DNA of 60,755 nt, taken from NCBI RefSeq assembly GCF_001269905.1, contig NZ_LHVK01000012.1:1-60755 (forward strand), read 5' to 3'. Made by a program: the position numbers and the translations under genes. The notes beneath the pieces are model-generated. The model did not search any database. It was not told the origin of the DNA and was given only the letters and a program-made list of their open reading frames with translations. Positions 41,926 through 50,845 of this stretch are shown in pieces (position 1 is the first letter of the stretch; each line of letters starts with the position of its first letter). The DNA comes from Pseudomonas corrugata. GTDB taxonomy: Bacteria > Pseudomonadota > Gammaproteobacteria > Pseudomonadales > Pseudomonadaceae.

Positions 41926-43704
41926 TCAGAATTGCCCTGCTTCCAGCAGGAACAGCGATTCACTGCCTGCTTTCACCGAAGCGCTCAAGGAATGGATCCG
42001 TGGCAGCAGGCGAGCGAAGTAAAAGCGCGCAGTTCCCAGTTTGCTGGCGTAGAAGTCATCCTGGCTTTCCTTACCCAACGCCGCCTTGGCCATCAGCGCC
42101 CACATGTAAGCGTAGGCGGTGTAGCCGAATGCCTGCAGATACTCCACCGAAGCCGCGCCGATTTCGTTCGGGTTGCTTTTCGCCCGGTCCAGCAGCCAGT
42201 CGGTCAGCTCGTCCAGGGTAGCGACAGCATTATTCAACGGCTTGGTGAACTCGGCCAGATCGCTGCTCGCAGTGGCGGTGAAGTGGCGAATCTCGTCGGC
42301 GAACAGCTTGTAGAACGCGCCGCCGCTGCCGACGATCTTGCGCCCCACCAAGTCCAGCGCCTGGATACCGTTGGTGCCTTCGTAGATCTGGGTGATGCGA
42401 ACATCACGCACCAACTGCTCCTGGCCCCACTCGCGAATATAACCGTGGCCGCCGAAAATCTGCTGGCCATGCACAGTGGTTTCCAGGCCCAGATCCGTCA
42501 GGAACGCCTTTGCCACCGGCGTCAGCAACGCAACCAGATCTTCGGCGCGCTTGCGGGTGGCTGGGTCTTCGCTGAACTTGGCGGTGTCCAGTTGCATCGC
42601 CACGTAGGTGGAGAATGCCCGACCGCCTTCATTCGAGGCCTTCATGGTCAGCAACATCCGGCGCACATCGGGGTGGACGATGATCGGGTCGGCGACTTTG
42701 TCCTTGTTCTGCGCACCGGTGGGCGAACGGCTCTGCAAGCGATCACGGGCGTATTCGATAGCGTTCTGGTAGGAGCGCTCTCCGGACGCCAGGCCCTGGA
42801 TACCGACCCCCAGACGTTCGTAGTTCATCATGGTGAACATCGCCGCCAGGCCTTTGTTCGGCTCGCCGACCAGATAACCCACGGCTTCATCGAAGTTCAT
42901 CACGCAGGTGGCAGACGCCTGAATACCCATCTTGTGTTCGATCGACCCGCAGTTGGCCGCGTTGCGCGCGCCCAGGCTGCCGTCGGCATTGACCATGAAC
43001 TTGGGCACCAGGAACAACGAAATGCCTTTCGGGCCAGCCGGCGCATCCGGCAGTTTTGCCAGCACCAGGTGAATGATGTTCTCGGTGAGGTCGTGCTCGC
43101 CGCCGGTGATGAAGATCTTGGTGCCGCTGACCTTGTAGGAGCCGTCGGCCTGGGGTTCGGCCTTGGTGCGAATGATCCCCAGGTCCGTCCCGGCATGGGG
43201 CTCGGTCAGGCACATGGAGCCCGCCCAGATGCCGGCGTACATGTTCGGTAGATACGCCGCTTTCAACTCTTCGCTGGCGTGGGCGTTGATCGACAGGCAA
43301 GCCCCGGCGGTCAGCATTGGGTACAGACCGAAGGACAGGCTTGCGGAGTTGACCATTTCTTCGACCTGGGCCGAAACGGCCTTGGGCATGCCCATGCCAC
43401 CGTAGGCAGGATCGCCGCCGACACCGACCCAGCCGCCCTCAGCGTAAGTCTGGTAGGCCTGTGGGAAACCTGCCGGCGTGGTGACGGCACCGTTCGCCCA
43501 ATGGCAGCCTTCTTCATCAGCGGCACGGCTGAGGGGCGCAATGCTTTTGCTGGTGACTTTGCCGGCTTCTTCGAGAATCGCTTCGACGGTTTCAGCGTCG
43601 ACGGTCTCGGCCAGTGCCGGCAGCTCGGCCCAGAGTTTCGCGACCTCGAACACTTCATTGAGGACGAAGCGCATATCGCGCAGGGGCGCTTTGTAGTCAG
43701 CCAT
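41926..43704 (-). CDS. Acyl-CoA dehydrogenase (FadE-like), paralogue 1
   Basis: FAD enzyme for the first, alpha-beta dehydrogenation step of fatty acid oxidation. 592 residues from the ATG at 43704 (MADYKAPLRDMRF), preceded by GAGG; the upstream in-frame extension is not supported. N-terminal, middle (MCLTEPHAGTDLG flavin-binding) and C-terminal acyl-CoA dehydrogenase domains plus the extra C-terminal domain of this subfamily; IYEGTNGIQALDLVGRK is conserved in all three paralogues here. Corresponds to the PA0506-PA0508 group of P. aeruginosa. Substrate chain length cannot be read from sequence. Confidence 0.93.
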   Translation of the reverse strand: MADYKAPLRDMRFVLNEVFEVAKLWAELPALAETVDAETVEAILEEAGKVTSKSIAPLSRAADEEGCHWANGAVTTPAGFPQAYQTYAEGGWVGVGGDPAYGGMGMPKAVSAQVEEMVNSASLSFGLYPMLTAGACLSINAHASEELKAAYLPNMYAGIWAGSMCLTEPHAGTDLGIIRTKAEPQADGSYKVSGTKIFITGGEHDLTENIIHLVLAKLPDAPAGPKGISLFLVPKFMVNADGSLGARNAANCGSIEHKMGIQASATCVMNFDEAVGYLVGEPNKGLAAMFTMMNYERLGVGIQGLASGERSYQNAIEYARDRLQSRSPTGAQNKDKVADPIIVHPDVRRMLLTMKASNEGGRAFSTYVAMQLDTAKFSEDPATRKRAEDLVALLTPVAKAFLTDLGLETTVHGQQIFGGHGYIREWGQEQLVRDVRITQIYEGTNGIQALDLVGRKIVGSGGAFYKLFADEIRHFTATASSDLAEFTKPLNNAVATLDELTDWLLDRAKSNPNEIGAASVEYLQAFGYTAYAYMWALMAKAALGKESQDDFYASKLGTARFYFARLLPRIHSLSASVKAGSESLFLLEAGQF

Positions 43705-43740
43705 GGCAAACCTCGCAGGATCTAAACAGTTGGTCCGTGG

Positions 43741-43776
43741 GAAAACGGTTTTAGCAATGGTCGGAGTGTACCTCAA
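43741..43776 (-). promoter_or_regulatory. Candidate promoter with degenerate PsrA-like box, paralogue 1
   Basis: On the minus strand TTGAGG (43776-43771), 17-base spacer, TAAAAC (43753-43748). The -10 is embedded in AAAACCGTTTTC, which resembles a PsrA box (G/CAAAC-N2-4-GTTTG/C) with too short a spacer. CCAACTGTTTAG lies downstream near 43715-43726. Confidence 0.4.
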
Positions 43777-43837
43777 CAACTTTTGCGACACATAGGGTCA
43801 ACACATGACTGTTTTGTTATTTTTAGTCAAAACAAAA

Positions 43838-43908
43838 AGATCGCAGGCTTCGCTAGCTTCTACATGAAAATGCGTATTCCCTGTAAGAGCTGGCGAAGCC
43901 TGCGATCT
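43838..43908 (-). repeat. Second-class REP inverted pair
   Basis: AGATCGCAGGCTTCGCTAGC (43838-43857) and GCTGGCGAAGCCTGCGATCT (43889-43908), near-perfect inverse copies 31 bases apart. Different sequence from the GTGGGAGC family. It lies between paralogues 1 and 2. Confidence 0.88.
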
Positions 43909-43928
43909 CTGTTGGCATTCCCTCTAAA

Positions 43929-45725
43929 TCAAAGCGCAAACAGCGCGGCCGGCAGCTTCATCAGACAGTCGCTTCCCGACTCGATGGCGGCCCGATGGGC
44001 AGCCGTGCGCGGCAACAGTCGCTTGAAGTAGAACTCGCAGGTCGCCAGTTTGCCTCGGCAGAAATCGGCATCGCCGGTACCACCGTTGAGTTGTGCCTGG
44101 GCCACCAGCGCCATGCGCAACCACAGGTAGGCCAGGATGATATAGCCGCTGTACATCAGGTAATCCACGGAGGCGGCGCCCACTTCGTCCGGGTTCTTCA
44201 TGGCGGCCATGCCGACCCCGGTCGTCAGTTCGCCCCACTGCCGGTTGAGTCCGTCGAGTTGTGCGATGAAATCCTTTAGCTGCGGGTGTCCGGTATTCGC
44301 GGCGCAGAATGTGTGAACGATCTTGGTGAACCCGCGCAGCAGCTTGCCCTGGCTGCCCAAAACCTTGCGCCCCAACAGATCCAGGGCCTGGATTCCGTTG
44401 GTGCCTTCGTAGATCGGCGCGATGCGGCAGTCCCGCACCAATTGCTCCATACCCCACTCGCGAATGAAACCGTGGCCGCCAAACACCTGCATGCCATGGT
44501 TCGTCACTTCCAGTCCGGTTTCGGTCATGAAGGCCTTGCAGATCGGAGTGAGGAACGCCAGCAGATCCTCTGCCTCCTGACGGGCGCTTTCGTCGGCGCC
44601 CAGGTGCGCCGTATCCAGCAGTTGCGCGGTGAAATACGTCAGTGCCCGATTGCCTTCATTGAAGGCTTTCATGGTCAGCAGCATCCTGCGCACATCGGGA
44701 TGGACAATGATCGGATCCGCGACTTTCTCCGGTGCCTTGGGGCCGGTGAGCGAGCGCATCTGCAAGCGGTCGTTGGCGTATCTGATCGCGCCCTGGAAGC
44801 TCGTTTCTCCCAGGCACAAGCCCTGCATGCCGGTGCCGAGCCGCGCATGATTCATCATGGTGAACATGCAGTTCAGGCCCTTGTTGGGCTCGCCGATCAG
44901 GAATCCCTTGGCGTCGTCGAAATTCAACACGCAGGTGGCAGAGGCCTTGATGCCCATCTTGTGTTCGATCGAACCGCAGGTCACGCCATTACGTTCCCCC
45001 GCCTCGCCCATGGCATCGGGCAGGAACTTGGGCACAATGAACAGCGATATGCCCTTGGTACCGGCGGGAGCATCCGGCAGTTTGGCCAGCACCAAGTGAA
45101 TGATGTTTTCACTCATGTCGTGTTCGCCGGCGGAAATGAAGATCTTGCTGCCGGAGATCCTGTAGCTGCCGTCGGCCTGAGGCGCGGCGCGGGTCTTGAT
45201 GATGCCCAGGTCCGTGCCGCAATGGGCTTCGGTCAGGCACATGGTGCCGGTCCATTGACCGGCGGTGAGCTTGCTCAGGTAGGTTTGCTTCTGCTCTTCG
45301 GTGCCATGGGCATGAATGGCCGACATGGCACCGTGGGTCAGGCCCGGGTACATGCCCCAGGACGTGTTGCTGGACGCGATCATTTCGCTGATGACCAGGC
45401 CCAGGGAACCGGGCAGACCCTGGCCACCATAGCTCGGATCGGCGGCCAAGCCGTGCCAGCCGCCCTCCACGTACTGTGCGAAAGCTTCTTTGAAACCGAT
45501 AGGCGTGGTCACCACACCGTTGTCGAAATGACAGCCCTCTTCGTCACCGGAACGATTGAGCGGCGCCAGTACGTTCTCACAGAAGCGCGCACCTTCTTCG
45601 AGGATCGCGTTGACCATGTCCGGGCTGGCATCGCTGGCCCCCAGTTCGGCATAACGGCCATGGAAATCGAAAACGTGGTCGATCAGGAAGCGCATGTCGC
45701 GCAGGGGAGCTTTGTACTCGGGCAT
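43929..45725 (-). CDS. Acyl-CoA dehydrogenase (FadE-like), paralogue 2
   Basis: 598 residues from the ATG at 45725 (MPEYKAPLRDMRF), with GGAG upstream. Same domain layout as its neighbours: MCLTEAHCGTDLG, IYEGTNGIQALDLLGRK, and a C-terminal extra domain. Close in sequence to the third paralogue (47437-49242), with the diguanylate cyclase between them. No convincing operator was found upstream. Confidence 0.93.
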   Translation of the reverse strand: MPEYKAPLRDMRFLIDHVFDFHGRYAELGASDASPDMVNAILEEGARFCENVLAPLNRSGDEEGCHFDNGVVTTPIGFKEAFAQYVEGGWHGLAADPSYGGQGLPGSLGLVISEMIASSNTSWGMYPGLTHGAMSAIHAHGTEEQKQTYLSKLTAGQWTGTMCLTEAHCGTDLGIIKTRAAPQADGSYRISGSKIFISAGEHDMSENIIHLVLAKLPDAPAGTKGISLFIVPKFLPDAMGEAGERNGVTCGSIEHKMGIKASATCVLNFDDAKGFLIGEPNKGLNCMFTMMNHARLGTGMQGLCLGETSFQGAIRYANDRLQMRSLTGPKAPEKVADPIIVHPDVRRMLLTMKAFNEGNRALTYFTAQLLDTAHLGADESARQEAEDLLAFLTPICKAFMTETGLEVTNHGMQVFGGHGFIREWGMEQLVRDCRIAPIYEGTNGIQALDLLGRKVLGSQGKLLRGFTKIVHTFCAANTGHPQLKDFIAQLDGLNRQWGELTTGVGMAAMKNPDEVGAASVDYLMYSGYIILAYLWLRMALVAQAQLNGGTGDADFCRGKLATCEFYFKRLLPRTAAHRAAIESGSDCLMKLPAALFAL

Positions 45726-45816
45726 GGTGATTTTCTCCGGTAGCAGATCGTTCAAACCTACTGCCGGCCACCGAGTCTCACAATCACAGTACAGACGCTG
45801 AATGCGCCGTCATCAC

Positions 45817-47142
45817 TCAACCCGCGGCGGCTTCCATGCGTACCGCGCCACGGCGGCTCTGGCCGAAAGCAACCACACAGTTGCGTCCGGCGCCCTTGGC
45901 GTTATAGAGAGCCTGGTCGGCGGACTTGAGGACTTCTTCAGGCGTACGCTGCTCGAGACGTTCCGCGACACCGATGCTGACCGTTACCGACACGCTGGAT
46001 GCCCCCGCCCCGGAGCGGCGCTGGCGACCTTGTTGGTCATCCTGGGGTCGACTGTCCGGATTGCGCAGTTGAATGGCGTACGTCTCGATGGACTGGCGGA
46101 TGACCTCAAGATGAGGCATGCACTCGTCGATGGTTTTGCCTGCAAACACCAACGCAAACTCCTCGCCACCGTAGCGATAAGCCCGACCGCCGCCACCGAT
46201 TTTCGACAGTTTGCTGGCCACCAGGCGCAACACTTGGTCGCCCACGTCGTGGCCATGGGTGTCGTTGAATTTCTTGAAGTGGTCCACATCGCTCATCGCC
46301 AGCACATAGTTGCGACCCAACCGCTGCATGCGCTCATTCAGCGCACGCCGTCCCGGCAAGCCGGTCAGCTCATCACGAAACGCCATCTGATAGGCCTCAT
46401 GGGCGACCGCCGCAGCGATCATCAGCATCACCTGGCTGCACATGATGTTCAGGGTGAATGGCAGGATGAAGGTCTTCGGCAACATCCAGAAAAGCCCCAA
46501 CACGCCTACCAGCTGTGCGGCATGCAAGGGCCGGGGATTGCGCCAGTATTGCCATGACAGCAACAGGAATACGCCGAGGAACACCGGGTAGGACAATTGG
46601 ATCAGGCTCATCCAGGCGCCATGCAACGCCGGCCAGCGGATCTCCGAAAGCCAAAGCAACAAGGCTTGGGGAAAGCTCTGCTCCAAGGCCAATGCCACGC
46701 TGCCAAAGGCCAGCAGAACCGCGAAACGCGCGACCATGTCCTGGAACAAGTGGGTGCGCTCCTGCCACGCCGCGAACAGGCCAAACAACAACGGCAGCAA
46801 CAGGCAGACGAGGTGGAACACCACGGCGGCGTCTTCACGCACCTTGCCGTTGTCACGGTAGAAATCGGTCTGGGTGTCCAGCAGGAAGTAGCCGATGTAC
46901 ACCGTGACCATCAGAAACAGCTCACGTTGACGTCGGTAAACAGCGCAGTACGCACCGCCCAACAGCAACACCAACGTAGGAAGAACATTGAACAACGAGG
47001 TGAAGAAGACGTTGAGATCCTTGACGTAGGCAGCCGCAAGCCCCGCCAGCAATAGCAACAGCGAAGGTAGGAAATGACTGAAACGTACAGCGGAAGAACG
47101 CGGCAAGGGTAAAACTCCAACCCGGCTGATCAAAGATGGCAT
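45817..47142 (-). CDS. Membrane diguanylate cyclase (GGDEF)
   Basis: 441 residues. About seven hydrophobic segments in the first 245 residues form an integral membrane sensor of no recognised type, followed by a GGDEF domain (about 255-430) with active GGEEF at 325-329. No RxxD inhibitory site precedes it (the position is GGGG), so product feedback is not expected. It likely makes c-di-GMP. It lies between acyl-CoA dehydrogenases 2 and 3 on the same strand, without obvious functional link. Confidence 0.92.
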   Translation of the reverse strand: MPSLISRVGVLPLPRSSAVRFSHFLPSLLLLLAGLAAAYVKDLNVFFTSLFNVLPTLVLLLGGAYCAVYRRQRELFLMVTVYIGYFLLDTQTDFYRDNGKVREDAAVVFHLVCLLLPLLFGLFAAWQERTHLFQDMVARFAVLLAFGSVALALEQSFPQALLLWLSEIRWPALHGAWMSLIQLSYPVFLGVFLLLSWQYWRNPRPLHAAQLVGVLGLFWMLPKTFILPFTLNIMCSQVMLMIAAAVAHEAYQMAFRDELTGLPGRRALNERMQRLGRNYVLAMSDVDHFKKFNDTHGHDVGDQVLRLVASKLSKIGGGGRAYRYGGEEFALVFAGKTIDECMPHLEVIRQSIETYAIQLRNPDSRPQDDQQGRQRRSGAGASSVSVTVSIGVAERLEQRTPEEVLKSADQALYNAKGAGRNCVVAFGQSRRGAVRMEAAAG

Positions 47143-47274
47143 TGTGCCTGCTATTGGAACAATAAGGCACGAGAGATGTGACCGATATCACACTGCCATC
47201 GCTGTAACGGCAGGAAGGGATGTTTTCTTAAAGGACAATTGGATGAATATTGTTTCAGGATCAGCGCATACCCC

Positions 47275-47361
47275 TGTGGGAGCGAGCCTGCTCGCGAAGC
47301 GGTGTATCAGATATTTTTTTGTCGACTGACACACCGCATCGCGAGCAGGCTCGCTCCCACA
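47275..47361 (+). repeat. REP inverted pair downstream of paralogue 3
   Basis: GTGGGAGCGAGCCTGCTCGC (47276-47295) and its inverse (47338-47360). The gap 47143-47436 contains this pair, a minus-strand terminator and the leader of the cyclase; no gene was seen. Confidence 0.9.
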
Positions 47362-47382
47362 GTTTTTTCCTGCGAGCATGAA

Positions 47383-47416
47383 AAAGCCGCTGCGTCCCGA
47401 AGGAGGCAGCGGCTTT
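47383..47416 (-). terminator. Terminator of acyl-CoA dehydrogenase paralogue 3
   Basis: On the minus strand AAAGCCGCTGC pairs with GCAGCGGCTTT across a 12-base loop and is followed by TT. About 20 bases after the stop codon. Confidence 0.85.
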
Positions 47417-47436
47417 CAGAAGATACCGCCTGAGGC

Positions 47437-49242
47437 TTAGTAACCCAGTGCGAAGTCTTCTTCTTTCATGTCCATCAGATTATTGGCACCGGACAACATG
47501 GCAGCCACGTGAGTACGGGTACGCGGCAGGATGCGCTGGAAGTAGAAGCGCGCCGTCTGCAGCTTGGCGGTGTAGAAAGCCTCTTCGGTGGTGCCGGCAG
47601 CCAGTTTTTCCGCCGCCAGACGCGCCATGTCGGCCCAGAAGTAGGCCAGGCAGGCGTAACCGGAGTACATCAGGTAGTCCACCGAGGCCGCGCCGACTTC
47701 TTCGCGATCCTTCATGGCCGCCATGCCAACCTTCATGGTCAACTCGCCCCACTCCTTGTTCAGCGCGGCCAACGGTCCGACGAACTCTTTGACCGCTTCG
47801 TTGCCTTCGTTGCCCTGGCAGAACTTGTGGACGATCTTGGTGAAGCCCTTGAGCGCTTCGCCCTGGGTCATCAGCACTTTACGGCCCAGCAGGTCGAGGG
47901 CCTGGATGCCGGTGGTGCCTTCGTACAGCATCGAAATGCGACTGTCGCGAACGTTCTGCTCCATGCCCCACTCGGCGATGAAGCCGTGGCCGCCGTAGAT
48001 CTGCACGCCGTGGTTGGCCGATTCGAAGCCGACTTCGGTCATGAATGCTTTGGCGATCGGCGTCATGAACGCCAACAGCGCATCGGCCTTTTTCTTCTCT
48101 TCCTCATCGACGCCGTACTTGACGATGTCGACCTGCTTGGCGGTGAAGTAGACCATCGCCCGGTTACCTTCGGCGAAGGCCTTCATGGTCAGCAGCATGC
48201 GACGCACGTCAGGGTGCACGATGATCGGGTCAGCGGGCTTGTCCGGCGCTTTCGGGCCCGTCAGGGAGCGCATTTGCAAGCGGTCACGGGCGTATTTCAG
48301 GCCGCCCTGAAAGCCGATTTCAGCGTGGGCCAGGCCTTGCAAAGCGGTGCCCAGGCGTGCGGTGTTCATGAAGGTGAACATGCAGTTCAGGCCTTTGTTC
48401 GCCGGGCCGATCAGGAAACCGGTGGCCGCGTCGAAGTTCATCACGCAGGTAGCGTTGCCGTGGATGCCCATCTTGTGTTCGATCGAACCACAGCTAACCG
48501 CGTTGCGCTGGCCGATGGTGCCGTCGGCGTTAGGCAGGAACTTGGGCACGATGAACAGCGAAATGCCCTTGGTACCGGCCGGAGCGTCCGGCAGACGCGC
48601 CAGAACGATGTGGACGATGTTGTCGGCCATGTCGTGTTCGCCGGCCGAAATGAAGATCTTGGTACCGGTTACCTTGTAGGAGCCATCGGCCTGTGGCTCG
48701 GCCTTGGTACGCAGCATGCCCAGGTCGGTACCGCAGTGGGGTTCGGTCAGGCACATGGTGCCGGTCCATTCACCGGACACCAGTTTGGTCAGGTAGGCGT
48801 CCTGCTGCTCGGGCGTACCGTGCTCGGAAATCGTGTTCATCGCGCCGTGGGACAGGCCCGGGTACATGCCCCACGACCAGTTGGCTTCGCCGACCATTTC
48901 GCTGACGGCCAGGCCCAGCGACTCCGGCAGGCCCTGACCACCATGCTCGACGTCATGGGCCAGGCTTGGCCAGCCACCTTCGACGAATTGCTTGTAGGCT
49001 TCCTTGAAACCGGTCGGGGTTTTCACGCCGGACTCGCTCCAGGTGCAGCCTTCGGTGTCACCCACGCGGTTCAGCGGAGCCAGCACCTGCTCACAAAACT
49101 TGGCGCCTTCTTCGAGAATGGCGTCAACCATGTCCGGAGTTGCGTCCTGGCAAGCCGGAAGGCTCTGATAATGCGCTTCATAGCCAAGCAGTTCATCACG
49201 AACGAAGCGAATATCACGCAAGGGGGCCTTGTAGTCAGGCAT
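47437..49242 (-). CDS. Acyl-CoA dehydrogenase (FadE-like), paralogue 3
   Basis: 601 residues from the ATG at 49242 (MPDYKAPLRDIRF), with AGAGG eight bases upstream. MCLTEPHCGTDLG and LYEGTTGIQALDLLGRK mark the flavin/substrate regions, with the extra C-terminal domain. Its promoter carries two PsrA-type operators (49303-49329), so it is predicted to be induced by long-chain fatty acids. The likely counterpart of the PsrA-regulated acyl-CoA dehydrogenases of P. aeruginosa. Confidence 0.94.
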   Translation of the reverse strand: MPDYKAPLRDIRFVRDELLGYEAHYQSLPACQDATPDMVDAILEEGAKFCEQVLAPLNRVGDTEGCTWSESGVKTPTGFKEAYKQFVEGGWPSLAHDVEHGGQGLPESLGLAVSEMVGEANWSWGMYPGLSHGAMNTISEHGTPEQQDAYLTKLVSGEWTGTMCLTEPHCGTDLGMLRTKAEPQADGSYKVTGTKIFISAGEHDMADNIVHIVLARLPDAPAGTKGISLFIVPKFLPNADGTIGQRNAVSCGSIEHKMGIHGNATCVMNFDAATGFLIGPANKGLNCMFTFMNTARLGTALQGLAHAEIGFQGGLKYARDRLQMRSLTGPKAPDKPADPIIVHPDVRRMLLTMKAFAEGNRAMVYFTAKQVDIVKYGVDEEEKKKADALLAFMTPIAKAFMTEVGFESANHGVQIYGGHGFIAEWGMEQNVRDSRISMLYEGTTGIQALDLLGRKVLMTQGEALKGFTKIVHKFCQGNEGNEAVKEFVGPLAALNKEWGELTMKVGMAAMKDREEVGAASVDYLMYSGYACLAYFWADMARLAAEKLAAGTTEEAFYTAKLQTARFYFQRILPRTRTHVAAMLSGANNLMDMKEEDFALGY

Positions 49243-49302
49243 AGCGATAACCTCTGCTGATGTAACCGGGGATGAACGACCGCATGGATTTGTTGTGGCG
49301 GT

Positions 49303-49346
49303 CAAACAGTTGTTTGAAACATACGTTTACGCCTAAATCTTGTCAA
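49303..49346 (-). promoter_or_regulatory. Promoter with tandem PsrA-type operators
   Basis: Minus strand: TTGACA (49346-49341), 17-base spacer, TATGTT (49323-49318). CAAAC-AGTT-GTTTG (49303-49316) fits the PsrA consensus G/CAAAC-N2-4-GTTTG/C exactly; GAAAC-ATAC-GTTTA (49316-49329) is a second near-match covering the -10. Such placement should block RNA polymerase. Confidence 0.75.
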
Positions 49347-49532
49347 GCGTCTATCCATTACCGCTGGTCCCACCATTCAGATCGTCTCGACATTGTCGTT
49401 GGCACCTGGCTCGTCAATCCGGCACAACTGTCAGCTTCTACAGGTTCGGCGTTTCAAAAAAGGCGATTTACTAAGCCCATGAACGAACTGGGCGTCCCCA
49501 GTCCAGATTAGTTGCGATTGGAGGAAAACGAT

Positions 49533-50807
49533 ATGGACACTCAACCAACAGGCACTCCCCAACCTCGTCAACCCGGTCAGTTGGATCCGGCTTTTGGAAC
49601 CGAAGGGTTCATTGGCGTGAACGCAGAAGGCGTAGCCAGCTCGCTCGTCTGCGACAGCGAAGGCAAGCTGATCCTTGCCTTGCAACTCAAGGGTTATTTT
49701 GCACTGACGCGCTACTTGCCCGATGGCGTCAAGGACACTTCGTTCCATGACACAACCGGATGGTTCGAGGACGGCTCCAAAAACAGCACGCCGACGCGCG
49801 TGTTACTTCAGGAGGACGGAAAAATACTGCTCATTGGCGGCTCCACCAAAGACAGCGAATGGCGACCTGCACTCATGCGTTTCTATGCCACGGGCAGCCA
49901 CGATCTCGTATTCGGGCGCAAAATAATCACCATGAGCCCCGAGCATGCACGCACTACGGACAGCAACTACAAATCGGTTGATGGTTGCCTGCAGAAAGAT
50001 CAGAAAATTCTCGTCTGCGCCTACTACCTTACCTATGAAAATGCCCAATCGGGGGTCGAGGGCCGCCTGTTCAGACTGCATACCAACGGGGAACCCGATA
50101 CAGGCTTTGGAGCCGGTCGCGGATTCATCGACATCAGGTTCCATGGCCATCCCAGCTACGCCTGCAATGTGCAGACTCAGAGCGACGGCAAGATCATCGT
50201 CGCAGGATCCTGGCGGTATCAGGGTGAGCAACCGAGGACACGAACAGTGGCCCGCTACACCATCGCGGGAGAACTGGACATCACCTTTGGCAATCAGGGT
50301 TTCGTTGATATCGAGATGGACGAGGGTTCCTCCGACCAGTCGCGTGCTCAAATCAACTCACCGGATATCGTCAGCCATATTGCAATTCAGGAGGACGATA
50401 GAATCCTGATCGCAGGCCAGATGACAGGTCTCGATAACCTGAGAAGGGGCTTACTTATCCGGCTGGAGGCCAATGGTGAAATCGATGGAAGTTTCAACAA
50501 CGGCGAGCCGCTTCTGATTGCCCGCCCGGGCTACCATGTGGCCCTGAACGCCCTGACCATCCAAGCCGATGGCAGAATCGTCACGGTGGGTCATGCCTTC
50601 GTCCCCGGGCAGCCAAACAAGCCTATCCAGGCGTACGAGCGGGTGAGCCAGAGCGGAGTCATTGAAGGCTTCTGGCAAACCGACGAAAGCGGCAACTTAT
50701 ATGATGTACAGGTGCAGCCTAATCACCGCGTGGTGGTTTCGGGTGGTTTTTTCAATGCTGCAATCAGCTCTTTTACGCCCCGGATATGGGGGTATCAGGG
50801 CGCTTGA
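49533..50807 (+). CDS. Delta-60 repeat (beta-propeller-like) protein, function unknown
   Basis: 424 residues from the ATG at 49533, preceded by GGAGG. It is made of repeats with the pattern (L/P)D-x-xFG-x-xGF followed about 40 residues later by Q-x-DGKI-x-x-xG: LDPAFGTEGF, PDTGFGAGRGF, LDITFGNQGF and IDGSF, with DGKILLIGG, DGKIIVAGS, DDRILIAGQ and DGRIVTVGH. No signal peptide or anchor is seen. The gene is AT-richer than its neighbours, suggesting later arrival. Binding or structural role is likely, but nothing specific can be said. Confidence 0.85.
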   Translation: MDTQPTGTPQPRQPGQLDPAFGTEGFIGVNAEGVASSLVCDSEGKLILALQLKGYFALTRYLPDGVKDTSFHDTTGWFEDGSKNSTPTRVLLQEDGKILLIGGSTKDSEWRPALMRFYATGSHDLVFGRKIITMSPEHARTTDSNYKSVDGCLQKDQKILVCAYYLTYENAQSGVEGRLFRLHTNGEPDTGFGAGRGFIDIRFHGHPSYACNVQTQSDGKIIVAGSWRYQGEQPRTRTVARYTIAGELDITFGNQGFVDIEMDEGSSDQSRAQINSPDIVSHIAIQEDDRILIAGQMTGLDNLRRGLLIRLEANGEIDGSFNNGEPLLIARPGYHVALNALTIQADGRIVTVGHAFVPGQPNKPIQAYERVSQSGVIEGFWQTDESGNLYDVQVQPNHRVVVSGGFFNAAISSFTPRIWGYQGA

Positions 50808-50845
50808 GTCGATTGATGCTCAACGAAGGGTTCAGGCGAGCGGGC

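Noticed and set aside
41932..49260. Long plus-strand frames opposite the three acyl-CoA dehydrogenases (about 439, 485 and 583 codons)
   Set aside because: They mirror each other only because the dehydrogenases are paralogues; no ribosome binding sites or protein-like motifs were seen.
49395..49420. TTGGCACCTGGC as a sigma-54 promoter for the delta-60 gene
   Set aside because: The -24 part fits, but the -12 GC at the required spacing is missing.
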